64,000 bases of DNA from Anaerobiospirillum thomasii. GTDB taxonomy: Bacteria; Pseudomonadota; Gammaproteobacteria; Enterobacterales; Succinivibrionaceae. A program made the translations under genes and the position numbers. The stretch lies in the NCBI RefSeq assembly GCF_900445255.1, contig NZ_UAPU01000007.1, positions 1,194,001 through 1,258,000 on the forward strand, written 5' to 3'. Each line of letters begins with the position of its first letter. Position 1 is the first letter of the stretch. The notes beneath the pieces are model-generated. The model ran no database searches and had not been told where the DNA came from. It saw only the letters and a program-made list of their open reading frames with translations. Positions 34,432 through 44,919 of this stretch are shown here, piece after piece.

Positions 34432-34953
34432 CTATTTCTGCTTTTGTAGTTCTGAAGGAATAAATGTGGATGACACTCTTCCTCCCTGAGCTTTTTGATT
34501 GTTGGCGCGCATTTTCTGAGTCTTTATATTATATTCTATGCGCTCTCCCTCCATGCGTGATTCGCCCTGCCAGATGGAGGCCTTGCCTGAAAGTACTACT
34601 AAAGACTCCTGCGGCATATATGACAAAGTGGCAGACCTGGTGTTAATTGGTTTGCCGTTATCAAGCAGCTGCTTGAAGGTTACAGGTGTGCCATAGGCAA
34701 TGATAGACTTGAGTTTACCACTTTTAGAGCGTGTCACCTCAATCTTGTCAGCTACAATTTCCATTGTACCCTGAGTTGCCTTTACATCACCCTGAAAGAT
34801 GATTTTATCGTTGCTAAGATCGGCAAGCTGCTCTTTTGACACCACATTTATGGGCTGAGAGTAGTCACTCTGCAATGCAAATGCAGGTGCGACGCCCATA
34901 AGAAAAACTAAAAGAGCAGTTTTAATTATTGAAGTATGTTGCATGTGGGCCAT
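34432..34953 (-). CDS. lptA: LPS transport periplasmic bridge protein LptA
   Basis: A 173-residue OstA-domain protein with an N-terminal signal peptide (TALLVFLMGVAPAFA) and the beta-jellyroll repeats beginning QPINVVSKEQLADLSNDKIIFQGDV-type sequence, ending with FIPSELQKQK. It forms the periplasmic bridge for LPS between LptC and LptD. The ATG at 34953 has an AGGA site, and the gene overlaps the end of lptC by 32 bp; a later in-frame ATG at 34944 is also possible. Confidence 0.93.
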   Translation of the reverse strand: MAHMQHTSIIKTALLVFLMGVAPAFALQSDYSQPINVVSKEQLADLSNDKIIFQGDVKATQGTMEIVADKIEVTRSKSGKLKSIIAYGTPVTFKQLLDNGKPINTRSATLSYMPQESLVVLSGKASIWQGESRMEGERIEYNIKTQKMRANNQKAQGGRVSSTFIPSELQKQK

Positions 34954-35488
34954 CTGTAATCCTAAACTGTTTTTTATTAAGATCTATTTTAAAATCTGAT
35001 CCTGTATTTTTAAAATTAGGTCCTACTATTTCTATAAAATCATGTGAGCTTATAATGCCTTTCATAAGATCATAGCGCATATTTTCAGCTCTTATACTGC
35101 TTATAAAGGCATCTTTGAATTTTGGCACAACCAGGATATTACCCTTGAGCGTTGCAAAGTTGTGCAGTTTTATAGTGCCCTCATCTGCTGTAAGTTCATA
35201 GGTTCTGTACCTGTCATTATCAAGCTTTTCATAATAGGTAATCTGTGGCTGTCTGATATTGGCTACCTCATCTTTTTTATAAAAGACAACATGTGAGGTA
35301 CTAAATTCATACTTGATATCACCATGCTCGCTATAGGAACGCCCCTGAAATCCACTTGATTCAAAGGCAGGGAGATTGGCTACTATATCATCTTTATTTC
35401 CGTCGTTTATAGTGGTAAAGCGATAGAGCACAATGGATACTATCACCAGTATAAAAGACATAATTATAGACTTTATAGTAGTGCTCAT
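34922..35488 (-). CDS. lptC: LPS export protein LptC
   Basis: A 188-residue bitopic protein with one N-terminal membrane anchor (about residues 8-24) and a periplasmic beta-jellyroll domain (YEFSTSHVVFYKKDEVANIRQPQITYY, then the FIEIVGPNFKNTGSDFKIDLNKKQ region). It receives LPS from LptBFG and passes it to LptA. The gene lies eight bases after kdsC and overlaps lptA, the normal kdsD-kdsC-lptC-lptA-lptB order. Confidence 0.92.
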   Translation of the reverse strand: MSTTIKSIIMSFILVIVSIVLYRFTTINDGNKDDIVANLPAFESSGFQGRSYSEHGDIKYEFSTSHVVFYKKDEVANIRQPQITYYEKLDNDRYRTYELTADEGTIKLHNFATLKGNILVVPKFKDAFISSIRAENMRYDLMKGIISSHDFIEIVGPNFKNTGSDFKIDLNKKQFRITDGPHATYFNN

Positions 35489-35496
35489 CTTGTAAC

Positions 35497-36057
35497 TTAC
35501 CTATTTAAAAAAGTAAAACCATCAAAATCAAGTACGCCTTTTGACATAAGCAGTAAATCGCAGATCTGCCTTGCAGCGCCATGGCCGCCGTCAAAATCGC
35601 TTATTATATTTACATGATTTAAAACAGCTGGGTGGGCATCTGCAGGACATGCAGACAGACCTGCTATAGCCATCATAGGCATATCGTTTATATCATCGCC
35701 AAAGGCTAAAACCTCATTTAAAGAAATTTTAAGCTCATTGCAGATGTTGCCAAGGACTACAGCTTTATCCTTTACACCCTCGTAAAGATAGGTAATCTTA
35801 AGCTCATCAGCTCTGCGTTTTACCATCTGAGAGCTACGTCCTGTGACAATACATACATTAATATCTGTGTTATGGGTTATAGAGGCAATGCCCATACCAT
35901 CTTTTATGCCGAACTTTTTTAATTCATCACCCTGACTGCTAAAGTAGATTCCGCCGTCAGTAATAGATCCGTCAACATCAAAGACAACACATTTTATCGT
36001 TCTTAGGGAATCCATTAAAGATAATGGATATGTGCCATAACAGGTTGTAACAGACAT
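35497..36057 (-). CDS. kdsC: 3-deoxy-D-manno-octulosonate 8-phosphate phosphatase KdsC
   Basis: A 186-residue HAD phosphatase. Motif I is DVDGSITDG (nucleophile Asp at about residue 29), followed by IVTGRSSQMVKRRADELKI and motif IV AFGDDINDMPM. It makes Kdo from Kdo-8-phosphate for the LPS inner core. The start codon overlaps the kdsD stop (TAATG). The N-terminus is slightly longer than needed; MDSLRTIK at residue 15 is an alternative start. Confidence 0.94.
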   Translation of the reverse strand: MSVTTCYGTYPLSLMDSLRTIKCVVFDVDGSITDGGIYFSSQGDELKKFGIKDGMGIASITHNTDINVCIVTGRSSQMVKRRADELKITYLYEGVKDKAVVLGNICNELKISLNEVLAFGDDINDMPMMAIAGLSACPADAHPAVLNHVNIISDFDGGHGAARQICDLLLMSKGVLDFDGFTFLNR

Positions 36058-37025
36058 TAGATTATACCCGCCTGAAGAAGATCATGCATATTAAATGCGC
36101 CTATTGGCTTTTTGCTGTCATCTATAACCAGCATAGCCAAAATTTTCTTGTTCTGCATCTGTGCAAGAGCATCTGCTGCCAGAGTCTGTTCATGTACCGA
36201 TGCAAAGGAATTGGTCATGATAGTATCAATACTGTCCTTTATAGAAATATTTTTCTCAAGCGTACGTCTTACATCACCATCGGTATAGACGCCTACGGCA
36301 TAACCCTGCTCATCTACGACACATACCATGCCAAGACGCTTTTGTGTCATTTCAATAAGTGTATCCTGAATAGATGTACCTGTTTTTATAATAGGCAGAT
36401 CTTTTCCTTTATGCATAATATCGCCACAGCGTACTAAAAGCTTGCGGCCAAGAGCGCCTCCTGGATGATACAGGGCAAAATCTCTTTCGGTAAAGCCTCT
36501 GGCTTCAATAAGAGCTACAGCAAGAGCATCGCCTATGGCAAGTTCGGCTGTGGAGCTTGAGGTGGGGGCTAGATTCAAAGGGCAGGCTTCTTTTTCAACA
36601 TGGGCTGACAGGCATACATCTGAGGCCTGAGCCAGGCTTGATTTTACATTGCCGGTTATAGCTATAAGAGGGATCTGACGTCTTTTGAGTATAGGTATCA
36701 TGACTTTAAGCTCAGAGCCTTCGCCTGAGTGTGAGGTGGCAATAACCACATCTTCTGTACCAATCATACCCAGATCACCATGGGCAGCCTCTCCTGCCTG
36801 CACAAAAAAAGACTGTGTCCCGGTAGATGCCAGCGTAGATGCAATTTTGGAGGCAATATGACCTGATTTGCCTACACCTGTGAGCACCACTTTACCCTTG
36901 CAGGCTAAAAGTATTTTGCAGGCATTGACAAAATTATCATCAATACTGTCTTTTAAATTTAAAAGAGCCTGTGCCTCTTCCTGAAGCACTCTGCGTCCTG
37001 CCTCTATACATTTTTGTGTAAGCAT
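36057..37025 (-). CDS. kdsD: Arabinose-5-phosphate isomerase KdsD
   Basis: A 322-residue sugar isomerase: an SIS domain at about residues 35-175 (VVLTGVGKSGHIASKIASTLASTG, ATSHSGEGSELKVMIP) and two CBS domains at about 205-322. It converts ribulose-5-phosphate to arabinose-5-phosphate, the first committed step to Kdo. It is first in the kdsD-kdsC-lptCAB-rpoN row; its promoter must lie in the 440-bp gap shared with the divergent mlaF. Confidence 0.95.
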   Translation of the reverse strand: MLTQKCIEAGRRVLQEEAQALLNLKDSIDDNFVNACKILLACKGKVVLTGVGKSGHIASKIASTLASTGTQSFFVQAGEAAHGDLGMIGTEDVVIATSHSGEGSELKVMIPILKRRQIPLIAITGNVKSSLAQASDVCLSAHVEKEACPLNLAPTSSSTAELAIGDALAVALIEARGFTERDFALYHPGGALGRKLLVRCGDIMHKGKDLPIIKTGTSIQDTLIEMTQKRLGMVCVVDEQGYAVGVYTDGDVRRTLEKNISIKDSIDTIMTNSFASVHEQTLAADALAQMQNKKILAMLVIDDSKKPIGAFNMHDLLQAGII

Positions 37026-37467
37026 AAATCTACCTCAAATCTTTTGGAGTATAAAAGTGTTAAAAAGGATAGCATAGATTTTAAGATTGGATTAAGGATA
37101 AAAAAGATTTTTTAAAAATTTGCGTGCTTTTTGCATGTTTATTGAGTTGTACCTACTAAAATACTGTTTTATACAGTCGTTTGTCTGCAATTTATTTTTA
37201 TCTGCACTCTTTTTTAGATAAAAAAGCACATGGTTTATGTAATGCATGTTTATAAAATAACGCTTCACGTCCATTTGTCTGACAGCAAATACCATATTTT
37301 TTTTTAAAATATGCATTTGACATGCAACTTTATTGCAGGTGTCTGTTATAAGGGTGAAATTAGACGCTAGAATTGACACAGATAAAGTTAAAGAAATACA
37401 TCGCAGGCGTATTGCATCATATATAATTGTACTTTTTTAAATAACTAAGTTTCATGGAAATAGATTA
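37026..37467. promoter_or_regulatory. Divergent kdsD / mlaF intergenic region
   Basis: A 442-bp AT-rich gap. Toward mlaF there are two TTGACA boxes (37317-37322 and 37373-37378) and a TATAAT at 37422-37427, but none forms a well-spaced -35/-10 pair. A 95-codon minus-strand frame (37092-37379) has no ribosome site or recognisable domain and is not called as a gene. Confidence 0.4.
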
Positions 37468-38265
37468 ATGGTCGACACTGAAGATCTTGTGGTGATAGAT
37501 GATCTCTCCTTTCATTATGGAAACAGGACAATTTATGATCATATTTCACTTAAGATAAAGAAAGGTAAGATTACAGCCATACTTGGCCCTTCAGGCACAG
37601 GTAAAACCACACTGTTGCGTCTTATCGGAGCTCAGCTGGCCCCAAGTTCTGGCAGCGTGCTTTTTGACAATATAAATATGCATACTCTAAATCGTGCCAC
37701 CTTATATAAGGTGCGCAAGAGAATGAGCATGCTCTTTCAGAGTGGTGCACTTTTTACAGATATGACTGTTTTTGAAAATGTAGCCTTTCCACTGCGGGAG
37801 CATACCAATCTGCCAGAGACTCTTATCCGCGATCTGGTGCTGATGAAACTTGAGGCTGTAGGTTTGCGCGGTGCTAGTGATTTTATGCCGCAGGAGCTAT
37901 CTGGCGGTATGGCAAGACGTGCAGCTTTAGCCCGCTCCATTGCTCTTGATCCTGATCTTATAATGTACGATGAACCTTTTGTCGGACAGGATCCTATAAC
38001 CATGGGCATTCTGGTCAAGCTTATCAAGGATTTAAACAGTTCTCTTGGTATTACTTCACTGATTGTGACCCATGATGTGCAGGAGGTTTTGAGTATTGCC
38101 CACTATGTCTATATTCTGGCTGACGGCAAGGTTATAGGACATGGCAGTACGCAGGAGATTAAAAACTCAAAGGACAGTCGAGTCATTCAGTTTATCAATG
38201 GTGATTATGACGGTCCTTATGCTTTTAAAATGAAAACGCAGCGTAATCTTATAGAGGAGCTTTAA
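37468..38265 (+). CDS. mlaF: Phospholipid ABC transporter ATPase MlaF
   Basis: A 265-residue ATPase with GPSGTGKTT, signature [15 protein letters not shown] and Walker [14 protein letters not shown]. It powers the MlaFEDB complex, which moves phospholipids between the inner membrane and the periplasmic carrier MlaC to keep outer-membrane asymmetry. It is first in a tight mlaFEDCB operon and ends one base into mlaE. Confidence 0.96.
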   Translation: MVDTEDLVVIDDLSFHYGNRTIYDHISLKIKKGKITAILGPSGTGKTTLLRLIGAQLAPSSGSVLFDNINMHTLNRATLYKVRKRMSMLFQSGALFTDMTVFENVAFPLREHTNLPETLIRDLVLMKLEAVGLRGASDFMPQELSGGMARRAALARSIALDPDLIMYDEPFVGQDPITMGILVKLIKDLNSSLGITSLIVTHDVQEVLSIAHYVYILADGKVIGHGSTQEIKNSKDSRVIQFINGDYDGPYAFKMKTQRNLIEEL

Positions 38266-39038
38266 TGTTTGGTTTTATAGGAGCTCTTGGCAGCTACGCT
38301 ATTGCTAAAATAAACTCACTTGGCAAATCGACCATAATGCTGTTTCATGCACTCGTAGGAGCGCCTGATTTTAAAAAGCACTTTCCACTGCTTGTAAAGC
38401 AGATTTATTTTGTAGGAGTGCAATCGGTCATTATTATTCTGGTATCAGGTCTGTTTATAGGCATGGTTTTAGGTCTGCAGGGCTTTAATATTCTAAAGGA
38501 TTTTATGGCTACAGGCTCATTAGGACCTCTGGTGGCTCTTGCCATTATACGTGAGCTTGGACCTGTGGTTACAGCTTTGCTCTTTGCCGGTCGCGCAGGC
38601 TCAGCCCTAACGGCTGAGATCGGTCAGTTAAAGGCCTCAGAGCAGTTATCATCCATGGAGATGATGGCAGTGGATCCTCTGCGCCGAGTTATATCACCAC
38701 GTTTTTGGGCAGGTGTCATATCCATGCCGATACTCTCAATGCTCTTTTGTCTTGTAGGTATTTACGGAGGCAAACTTGTGGGTGTGGACTGGCTTGGTCT
38801 TGATGACGGCATTTACTGGTCTGGCATGCAGGCTGCTGTTGAATTTGTCGATGATATTGGCGGCATGATGATTAAAGCCTTTATCTTTTCAATAGCCTGT
38901 GTCTGGATTGCTCTGTTTAACGGTTATAACTGTATTCCATCTTCACAGGGAATATCCAATGCCACCACCTCAACTGTGGTGCAGTCATCCCTTGTGATTT
39001 TAGGTCTGGATTTTGTATTAACAGCTTTGATGTTTTAG
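38265..39038 (+). CDS. mlaE: Phospholipid ABC transporter permease MlaE
   Basis: A 257-residue permease with about five membrane segments and the family blocks [43 protein letters not shown] and [13 protein letters not shown]. It forms the membrane core of the Mla phospholipid transporter with MlaF, MlaD and MlaB. Confidence 0.95.
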   Translation: MFGFIGALGSYAIAKINSLGKSTIMLFHALVGAPDFKKHFPLLVKQIYFVGVQSVIIILVSGLFIGMVLGLQGFNILKDFMATGSLGPLVALAIIRELGPVVTALLFAGRAGSALTAEIGQLKASEQLSSMEMMAVDPLRRVISPRFWAGVISMPILSMLFCLVGIYGGKLVGVDWLGLDDGIYWSGMQAAVEFVDDIGGMMIKAFIFSIACVWIALFNGYNCIPSSQGISNATTSTVVQSSLVILGLDFVLTALMF

Positions 39039-39046
39039 GATTTGGT

Positions 39047-39547
39047 ATGAAGTTTTCAAAAATAGAATTCGGCGTAGGCCTGTTTATGATACTTGGCATT
39101 GTTGCCTCTGTAATCATGGCCCTGAAAGTTGCAGGACTGGTGCTTGACAGCTCCTCTGACACCTATACAGTAAAGGCCAAATTTGAAAATATTGGCTCAT
39201 TGAAATTAAGAGCACCGGTTAAAATAGGTGGTGTGGTCATTGGCCGTGTCTCTGCCATTACTCTTGATAAAAAAGAGCTTGTTCCTGTAGTTGAGATGTC
39301 AATTGAAAGCCGCTTTAATGAGCTTTCTGACGAGTCAAAGGCTTCAATTGTAACTGCAGGTATCATTGGAGAGCAGTACATATCCATAACTCCTGGTTTT
39401 TATGATGAAGATCTTGGATCTGAGTATTTAAAGGAAGGAGACTTTATACGCGATACAGGATCTGCTGTAGTTCTTGAAGAGCTTATAGCCAAGTTTTTAT
39501 ACAATTCCTCATCAGAGGATAAATCAGAAGATAAGAGTGAAAAATAA
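39047..39547 (+). CDS. mlaD: MCE-domain lipid-binding protein MlaD
   Basis: A 166-residue protein: one N-terminal membrane helix (about 9-27) and one MCE domain (about 40-120) with YTVKAKFENIGSLKLRAPVKIGGVVIGRV and the IVTAGIIGEQYISITPG block. It forms a periplasmic hexamer that binds phospholipid. The acidic, Ser/Lys-rich tail (SSSEDKSEDKSEK) is typical of low-complexity MlaD tails. Confidence 0.94.
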   Translation: MKFSKIEFGVGLFMILGIVASVIMALKVAGLVLDSSSDTYTVKAKFENIGSLKLRAPVKIGGVVIGRVSAITLDKKELVPVVEMSIESRFNELSDESKASIVTAGIIGEQYISITPGFYDEDLGSEYLKEGDFIRDTGSAVVLEELIAKFLYNSSSEDKSEDKSEK

Positions 39548-39560
39548 AGGAGCATAGATT

Positions 39561-40193
39561 ATGTTTAAAAAGATTTTAGCCCTGGGAGCCGCATTGGCTC
39601 TTGTGTTTGCAGCATCTGCCCATGCTGTGGATATGAAAGATCCATACAAGGTTGTAACTGAAGTTGCAACTTCTACCTTTGACAAGCTCAAAGAGAATAA
39701 GGACAAGCTCTCTGATATTGAGTTTAGAAAGACTTTAATACGTGAGGAGCTTCTGCCTTATATTGACTATAAGTATGCTGCCTATAAGGTTATTGGCAAT
39801 CAGTTAAAGCAGACTGCACCAGAGGACAGAGAGGCCTTTGCCGATGCTTTTGCCGAGTATATTGTAGCAAGCTTTGCCGACGCCCTTGGCAAGTATTCAG
39901 ATCAGGAACTTGTAGTACCTGAATACAAGAGCGTAGGTACTGATGAAAAGCTTGTAAATGTAAAGTTTTTAATTCGTGAAAAAGGCAAACAGGATCTGGT
40001 TGTTGTCTTCTCCATGCGTAAAAACAACAAGACAGGAGAGTGGCGCGCCTTTGATATGGTAGCTGAGAATATCTCCATGTTAACAGCCAAGCAGTCAGAG
40101 CTTGCTCCTTTAATCCGTGACAAGGGTTTAAAAGAGGTTACAGCCATGCTTGAAAAGAATAATGCCAGCGCCGGAACTGTTCCTCTTAAGTAA
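39561..40193 (+). CDS. mlaC: Periplasmic phospholipid carrier MlaC
   Basis: A 210-residue exported protein with a signal peptide (LALGAALALVFAASAHA) and a MlaC domain (DPYKVVTEVATSTFDKL, LLPYIDYKYAAYKVIG, EYIVASFADALGKY). It shuttles phospholipid between the inner-membrane MlaFEDB complex and the outer-membrane MlaA-porin complex. An AAAGGAG site precedes the start. Confidence 0.94.
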   Translation: MFKKILALGAALALVFAASAHAVDMKDPYKVVTEVATSTFDKLKENKDKLSDIEFRKTLIREELLPYIDYKYAAYKVIGNQLKQTAPEDREAFADAFAEYIVASFADALGKYSDQELVVPEYKSVGTDEKLVNVKFLIREKGKQDLVVVFSMRKNNKTGEWRAFDMVAENISMLTAKQSELAPLIRDKGLKEVTAMLEKNNASAGTVPLK

Positions 40194-40197
40194 TACG

Positions 40198-40452
40198 ATG
40201 TACGATTTTGATTCACTGACTGTCAGCAACGTTCCTGCTCTGTGGGAACGTCGCGATGAGATCTTCAAAGACAGCGTATTTGATATGGGTCAGATGCAAT
40301 CTGTTGATTCAGCTGGTATTGCCTTTCTTGCGCAGTGGGCTTTATCAAAGCATGATAAAAAACTCAAGTTGCAAAATGTCAGCGACAGTGCTCTGGCTCT
40401 GATTAAAACCTTAGGTGTTTCTGATTTGTTTGATGCACAAAAATCAGTTTGA
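40198..40452 (+). CDS. mlaB: STAS-domain protein MlaB
   Basis: An 84-residue STAS-domain protein (VFDMGQMQSVDSAGIAFLAQWAL, the conserved DSAG region) that binds MlaF and is needed for its activity. The chosen start at 40198 follows the mlaC stop by four bases; the open frame extends back to 40150, but that would lie inside mlaC. It overlaps the next gene by 20 bp. Confidence 0.9.
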   Translation: MYDFDSLTVSNVPALWERRDEIFKDSVFDMGQMQSVDSAGIAFLAQWALSKHDKKLKLQNVSDSALALIKTLGVSDLFDAQKSV

Positions 40453-41431
40453 ACTCTTTGTCAGAAAGTATACGCTCCTTGCCTCTATAGGCATGGGCGT
40501 AATTCTTTATGTAATTTACAGACATTTGAGCTTTTTAAATCCCTACAAGGTGCAGATTAAGGCTCTAGTGCTTGATATTGTGCCTTTTTTAATCTTTGGT
40601 ATGCTCTATGTTGCCTTTTGCAAAATAGACATCAAAAGCATGCGTCTGCGCATGTGGCATCTGATTTTAATCATTGCACAGATTGGTATTCCTTTTATCA
40701 TTGGCTTTATGCTCTCTAAAGATTATGTATCTGACAGAGAGGTATATGAAGGCCTTATGGTGCTTATTATCTGCCCAACTGCGGCCGCATCTGCCATTAT
40801 CACTGGCAAGCTTGGTGGCTCTGAGGCATCACTGACAAGCTATACTCTTGTGTCAAATGTAGCTGCTGCCATAACCATACCCTTTATTTTTGCCTATGCA
40901 GGAACCAAGGTTACAGCTTCATTTGCAGATCAGATGATACTTATTGCCAATAAGGTTTTTCCAATGATTTTGTTGCCTTTGCTGCTGGCTTTTGTATCGC
41001 GCTATATATTAAAAGGCATACACAGCTTTTTAATCACAACAGGCAAGGATCTGCCTTTTTATATGTGGGCTTTGACATTAACTATTGTCACAGCTCAGGT
41101 AGCCTCAACTCTTGTCAATGCCTCAGTTGATCCTGCCACTATGGCCTATCTTGCATTTATAGGTTTTGTAGCCTGTATAGGGCAGTATGTCTTTGGCAAG
41201 TTTGTGGGTAATTTCTATGCACAGCGTGTCAGTGCAGGGCAGGGGCTTGGGCAGAAAAATGTGGTTTTTGCCATCTGGCTTGCAGCTACATATTTTAGTC
41301 AGAGTGCTGTAATTGCAGCTGCCTGCTATATGATTTTTCAAAACGGCTTTAATGCTCTGCAGCTTTTTTACAAGGACACCTATGATAAAAAACGCGCTGC
41401 AAAAGGCCTTAAGCCTTATCAGGAAATATAA
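40433..41431 (+). CDS. Bile acid:sodium symporter (SBF/BASS) family membrane protein
   Basis: A 332-residue membrane protein with about nine to ten predicted membrane segments. The IICPTAAASAIITGKLGGSEA region resembles the conserved substrate/sodium-binding core of SBF-family transporters, and the family C-terminal LGQKNVVFAIWLAATYFSQSA block is present. ATG 40433 lies inside the end of mlaB, so translation may be coupled; its ribosome site is weak, and an upstream ATG at 40415 is an alternative. The transported compound is unknown. The link with the Mla operon is probably transcriptional convenience. Confidence 0.8.
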   Translation: MHKNQFELFVRKYTLLASIGMGVILYVIYRHLSFLNPYKVQIKALVLDIVPFLIFGMLYVAFCKIDIKSMRLRMWHLILIIAQIGIPFIIGFMLSKDYVSDREVYEGLMVLIICPTAAASAIITGKLGGSEASLTSYTLVSNVAAAITIPFIFAYAGTKVTASFADQMILIANKVFPMILLPLLLAFVSRYILKGIHSFLITTGKDLPFYMWALTLTIVTAQVASTLVNASVDPATMAYLAFIGFVACIGQYVFGKFVGNFYAQRVSAGQGLGQKNVVFAIWLAATYFSQSAVIAAACYMIFQNGFNALQLFYKDTYDKKRAAKGLKPYQEI

Positions 41432-41432
41432 A

Positions 41433-41454
41433 AAAGGCTCTGTACAGAGCCTTT
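41433..41454. terminator. Bidirectional terminator between convergent genes
   Basis: AAAGGCTCTG and CAGAGCCTTT form a perfect 10-bp stem with a TA centre. On the minus strand it is followed by a run of T bases; on the plus strand by TTTGTCATTT. It separates the symporter gene from the DUF2750-like gene. Confidence 0.85.
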
Positions 41455-41459
41455 GTCAT

Positions 41460-41852
41460 TTATTCGCCTTTGCTAAAATCAGGCTCAAGTACTGTAAAAT
41501 CGCTCTGCCCTACAGGCATAATGCCAAGTAAAATGCTCTCAGCCTGTAAAGGTGCGCTAAGATTGTCCTTAAAATCCTTTACTGATAGTGACACAACTTT
41601 AAGATCCTCTTTTTTGTCATCAAAAGAGTCAATTAAAGCCTGTGCAAAGCGTGGGTGGCAGAAGACAGGCATTACAGTGCTTTTAACTCCATCCTCATCC
41701 TCACTGTCATCTCCAAGCAAGAACAGATCATCTCCCTGGCAGATAAAGACCACAATCTCATGCTCTTTGAGCTTTTGCAGGAAAAAAGACTCTCTGTACT
41801 CGGCATTGAGGGCAGATACAGCCTCAAACTCTTTGTCGGTAATTTCAAACAT
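41460..41852 (-). CDS. DUF2750-like small acidic protein
   Basis: A 130-residue acidic cytoplasmic protein. The pattern FFLQKLKEHEIVVFICQGDDLFLLGD, then VMPVFCHPRFAQALI, then a VVSLSVKDFKDNL segment resembles DUF2750 proteins, which have a compact fold and no known activity. It begins one base after the uvrA stop and is thus probably translated from the uvrA transcript. The family match is by eye only. Confidence 0.55.
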   Translation of the reverse strand: MFEITDKEFEAVSALNAEYRESFFLQKLKEHEIVVFICQGDDLFLLGDDSEDEDGVKSTVMPVFCHPRFAQALIDSFDDKKEDLKVVSLSVKDFKDNLSAPLQAESILLGIMPVGQSDFTVLEPDFSKGE

Positions 41853-41853
41853 G

Positions 41854-44691
41854 TTAATACCCTCTTTGTAAAATTGGTTTTAAAAAAGCACCGGTAAATG
41901 ATTTTTCACACCTGGCAATCTGCTCTGGTGTGCCAGTGGCAATAATCTCGCCGCCGCCGGAGCCTCCTTCAGGTCCTAAATCTATAATATGATCTGCCAT
42001 CTTGATAACATCAAGATTGTGCTCAATTACAACTATGGTATTGCCCTCATCACGCAGTCTTATAAGCACTGACACCAGCTGTTTTACATCATGAAAGTGC
42101 AGACCTGTGGTAGGCTCATCTAGCACATACAGTGTATTGCCTGTTGAGCGTTTTGACAGCTCCTTTGACAGTTTGATACGCTGCGCCTCTCCTCCTGAAA
42201 ATGTAGTGGCGGCCTGACCTAGGGTAATGTAGGACAGTCCCACATCCACCAGGGTTTTGAGTTTTTTGGCAATGGATGGAATAGCCTCAAAAAACTCATG
42301 GGCCTCTTCAATGGTCATTTCAAGCACATCAGATATGCTCTTACCTTTGTAGGTTATATCAAGAGTTTCTCTGTTATATCTTTTACCGTGGCACTGCTCG
42401 CATTTGACATAGATATCTGGCAGAAAGTGCATGGAGATTTTTATGGTGCCGTCACCCTGACAGGCCTCACAGCGTCCACCTTTGACATTAAAGGAAAAGC
42501 GTCCTGGACCATAGCCGCGGGCTCTTGCCTCATGGGTGCTGGCAAAAAGCTCACGAATTGACTGAAACAGTCCTACATAGGTTGCAGGATTGGAGCGCGG
42601 GGTACGGCCAATAGGACTTTGATCAATACAGATGATTTTATCAAAATGCTCAAGGCCCTCAATTTTCTTGTAAGGGGCCGGATCATCATTGGCTGTAACC
42701 TTGTTGAGCTCGCGCTCTGCCACACGTACAAGAGTGTCATTGATTAAAGTTGATTTGCCAGAGCCTGAGACGCCGGTTACAACTACAAGCTGACCGCATG
42801 GGATAGTGGCATCAACATTTTTAAGATTGTTGCCGCTGCAGCCTGAAAGCTTAAGGACCTTGCCCTTTTGCATTTTGACTCTGTTTTTAGGTATATCAAT
42901 GCGCAGCTCTCCTGACAGATATTTTCCTGTCAGCGAGTCTTTGCATTTTATAATTTCAGCTACAGTACCCTGTGCCACCACACTGCCGCCATGCACACCA
43001 GCACCAGGACCTATATCAATAATATGATCAGCCTGCCTTATGGCATCTTCATCATGCTCAACCACAATTACAGTATTGCCAAGATCGCGCAGGTGCACCA
43101 GGGCATCTAAAAGCTTCTGATTGTCTCTTTGATGCAGACCTATTGACGGCTCATCAAGGGTGTACATGACACCCACAAGACCTGCACCTATCTGTGAGGC
43201 AAGACGTATGCGCTGTGCTTCACCGCCTGAAAGTGTTTCAGCAGAGCGTGACAGATTAAGATAGCCAAGACCTACATTTTCAAGAAAGGTTAATCTGTCT
43301 TTAATCTCTTTTAGGATACGATCTGCAATCTTATGCTCCTGTGAGCTTAGTTGTATGTTTTCAAAAAACTCTCTGGCCTTGACAATGGACATGGCATTGA
43401 CAGATGGCAGGGAAGTATTGGCCACAAAGACATGGCAGTACTCATGCTTGAGTCTTGCGCCATGACAGGATGGACACTCTTTTGAGGACATGAGCCTGCT
43501 AAGTTCCTCTCTTATGTACTCAGAGTCAGTCTCTACCATACGTCTTTTAAGATTAGGTATGACACCTTCAAAAGGCTGTACACTTTTTCTTGATTTGCTG
43601 CCATCTGCTGAGGTGAAGTTTATCTCTATGGCCTCTTTGCCTGTGCCGTATAAAAACAGCTTCTGCTCGCGGGCACTAAGATCGTCAAAAGGTGTGTGCT
43701 CATCTATGCCATAGTGGGTGCATACAGCCTTTAGCATACGATAGTAGAAAAATGAGCGCCTGTCCCAGCCGACAATGGCTCCTTCAAAAATGGATTTGCT
43801 TTTATCAGGTATAATCTTGTTTATATCAAAGACCATCTGCGCACCAAGACCCTCACACTCAGGGCAGGCTCCATGCGGATTGTTAAAGGAGAAATTGCGC
43901 GGCTCAAGTTCGGCTATGGCATAGCCGCACTCAGGGCATGAATAGCGCGATGAAAACAAAAGCTCCTCATCTTCCCCATCAATAGGGGCAAGCACGGCAA
44001 GACCGTCTGCAACTTTAAGCGCTGTTTCAAAGGATTCGGCCAGACGCTGTTTTATATCATCCTTGATTTTAAATCTGTCTATTACAACATCAATATTGTG
44101 TTTTATATGCAGCTGCAGATCAGGAGGATCTGAGAGATCGCAGATTTCATTATCAATTCTGGCTCTTATAAAACCATCGCGGGCCAGCTCTGCTAAAAGC
44201 TGTTTGTATTCACCCTTTCGGCCTCTTACCACGGGAGCTAAAATCATATATTTCTCACCAGATGGCTTTTGCATGGTCTGATCTACCATCTGCGATACAG
44301 TCTGAGCCTTAAGCTCAACACCATGCTCAGGACATCTTGCTGTACCCACCCTGGCCCAGAGCAGACGCAGATAGTCATGAATTTCTGTAATGGTGCCTAC
44401 AGTGGAGCGCGGGTTGTGTGATGTTGACTTCTGCTCAATGGAAATGGCAGGAGACAGACCTTCTATGGATTCAACATCAGGTTTGTCCATAAGCTGTAAA
44501 AACTGACGGGCATAGGCAGAGAGAGATTCGACATAACGTCTCTGGCCTTCAGCATAGAGGGTATCAAAGGCAAGAGAGGATTTGCCAGATCCTGAAAGGC
44601 CGGTTATTACACACAGTTTATCGCGAGGAATGGTGAGATTTACATTCTTGAGATTATGGGTTTTAGCCCCACGGATAATAATATTCTGCAT
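41854..44691 (-). CDS. uvrA: Excinuclease ABC subunit A
   Basis: A 945-residue UvrA. Two ABC ATPase modules are visible, each with Walker A (GLSGSGKSS near residue 31; GVSGSGKST near 640), signature ([24 protein letters not shown]) and Walker B. The zinc-binding cysteines are in [10 protein letters not shown]...ACPEC and CEACQGDG...CEQC. It recognises bulky DNA lesions and loads UvrB. As in many proteobacteria it is divergent from ssb. No convincing LexA box (CTG-N10-CAG) was found in the shared region. Confidence 0.98.
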   Translation of the reverse strand: MQNIIIRGAKTHNLKNVNLTIPRDKLCVITGLSGSGKSSLAFDTLYAEGQRRYVESLSAYARQFLQLMDKPDVESIEGLSPAISIEQKSTSHNPRSTVGTITEIHDYLRLLWARVGTARCPEHGVELKAQTVSQMVDQTMQKPSGEKYMILAPVVRGRKGEYKQLLAELARDGFIRARIDNEICDLSDPPDLQLHIKHNIDVVIDRFKIKDDIKQRLAESFETALKVADGLAVLAPIDGEDEELLFSSRYSCPECGYAIAELEPRNFSFNNPHGACPECEGLGAQMVFDINKIIPDKSKSIFEGAIVGWDRRSFFYYRMLKAVCTHYGIDEHTPFDDLSAREQKLFLYGTGKEAIEINFTSADGSKSRKSVQPFEGVIPNLKRRMVETDSEYIREELSRLMSSKECPSCHGARLKHEYCHVFVANTSLPSVNAMSIVKAREFFENIQLSSQEHKIADRILKEIKDRLTFLENVGLGYLNLSRSAETLSGGEAQRIRLASQIGAGLVGVMYTLDEPSIGLHQRDNQKLLDALVHLRDLGNTVIVVEHDEDAIRQADHIIDIGPGAGVHGGSVVAQGTVAEIIKCKDSLTGKYLSGELRIDIPKNRVKMQKGKVLKLSGCSGNNLKNVDATIPCGQLVVVTGVSGSGKSTLINDTLVRVAERELNKVTANDDPAPYKKIEGLEHFDKIICIDQSPIGRTPRSNPATYVGLFQSIRELFASTHEARARGYGPGRFSFNVKGGRCEACQGDGTIKISMHFLPDIYVKCEQCHGKRYNRETLDITYKGKSISDVLEMTIEEAHEFFEAIPSIAKKLKTLVDVGLSYITLGQAATTFSGGEAQRIKLSKELSKRSTGNTLYVLDEPTTGLHFHDVKQLVSVLIRLRDEGNTIVVIEHNLDVIKMADHIIDLGPEGGSGGGEIIATGTPEQIARCEKSFTGAFLKPILQRGY

Positions 44692-44919
44692 ATGTTTTGT
44701 GCATTAAATAACAAAAATTATTAGATTGTCTCTTAATTTTTTGGATATATGAAAAAATAGCATGATTTTTAAGTTTTTAGATCTTCAATTAAGAGTGCTT
44801 CTGCTATTATAATCATACATATTTTACGGTAGATTTAGATCTATTCAAGATACATGATAATTTTTAGAATCAGATTTAATACTTATAAAGTTTAGAAATA
44901 CACAATAAGGGTAAATTTT
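44692..44919. promoter_or_regulatory. Divergent uvrA / ssb promoter region
   Basis: A 228-bp AT-rich gap. TATAAT at 44808-44813 points toward ssb, with only a weak -35 near 44785. A second -10-like block (ACTTATAAAG, 44881-44890) is closer to ssb. No LexA operator with CTG and CAG half-sites was seen, although uvrA and ssb are SOS genes in E. coli. Confidence 0.4.

Noticed and set aside
37092-37379. 95-codon minus-strand frame between kdsD and mlaF
   Set aside because: No ribosome site, no recognisable domain, and it covers the region that must contain two divergent promoters; the composition looks like translated AT-rich intergenic DNA.
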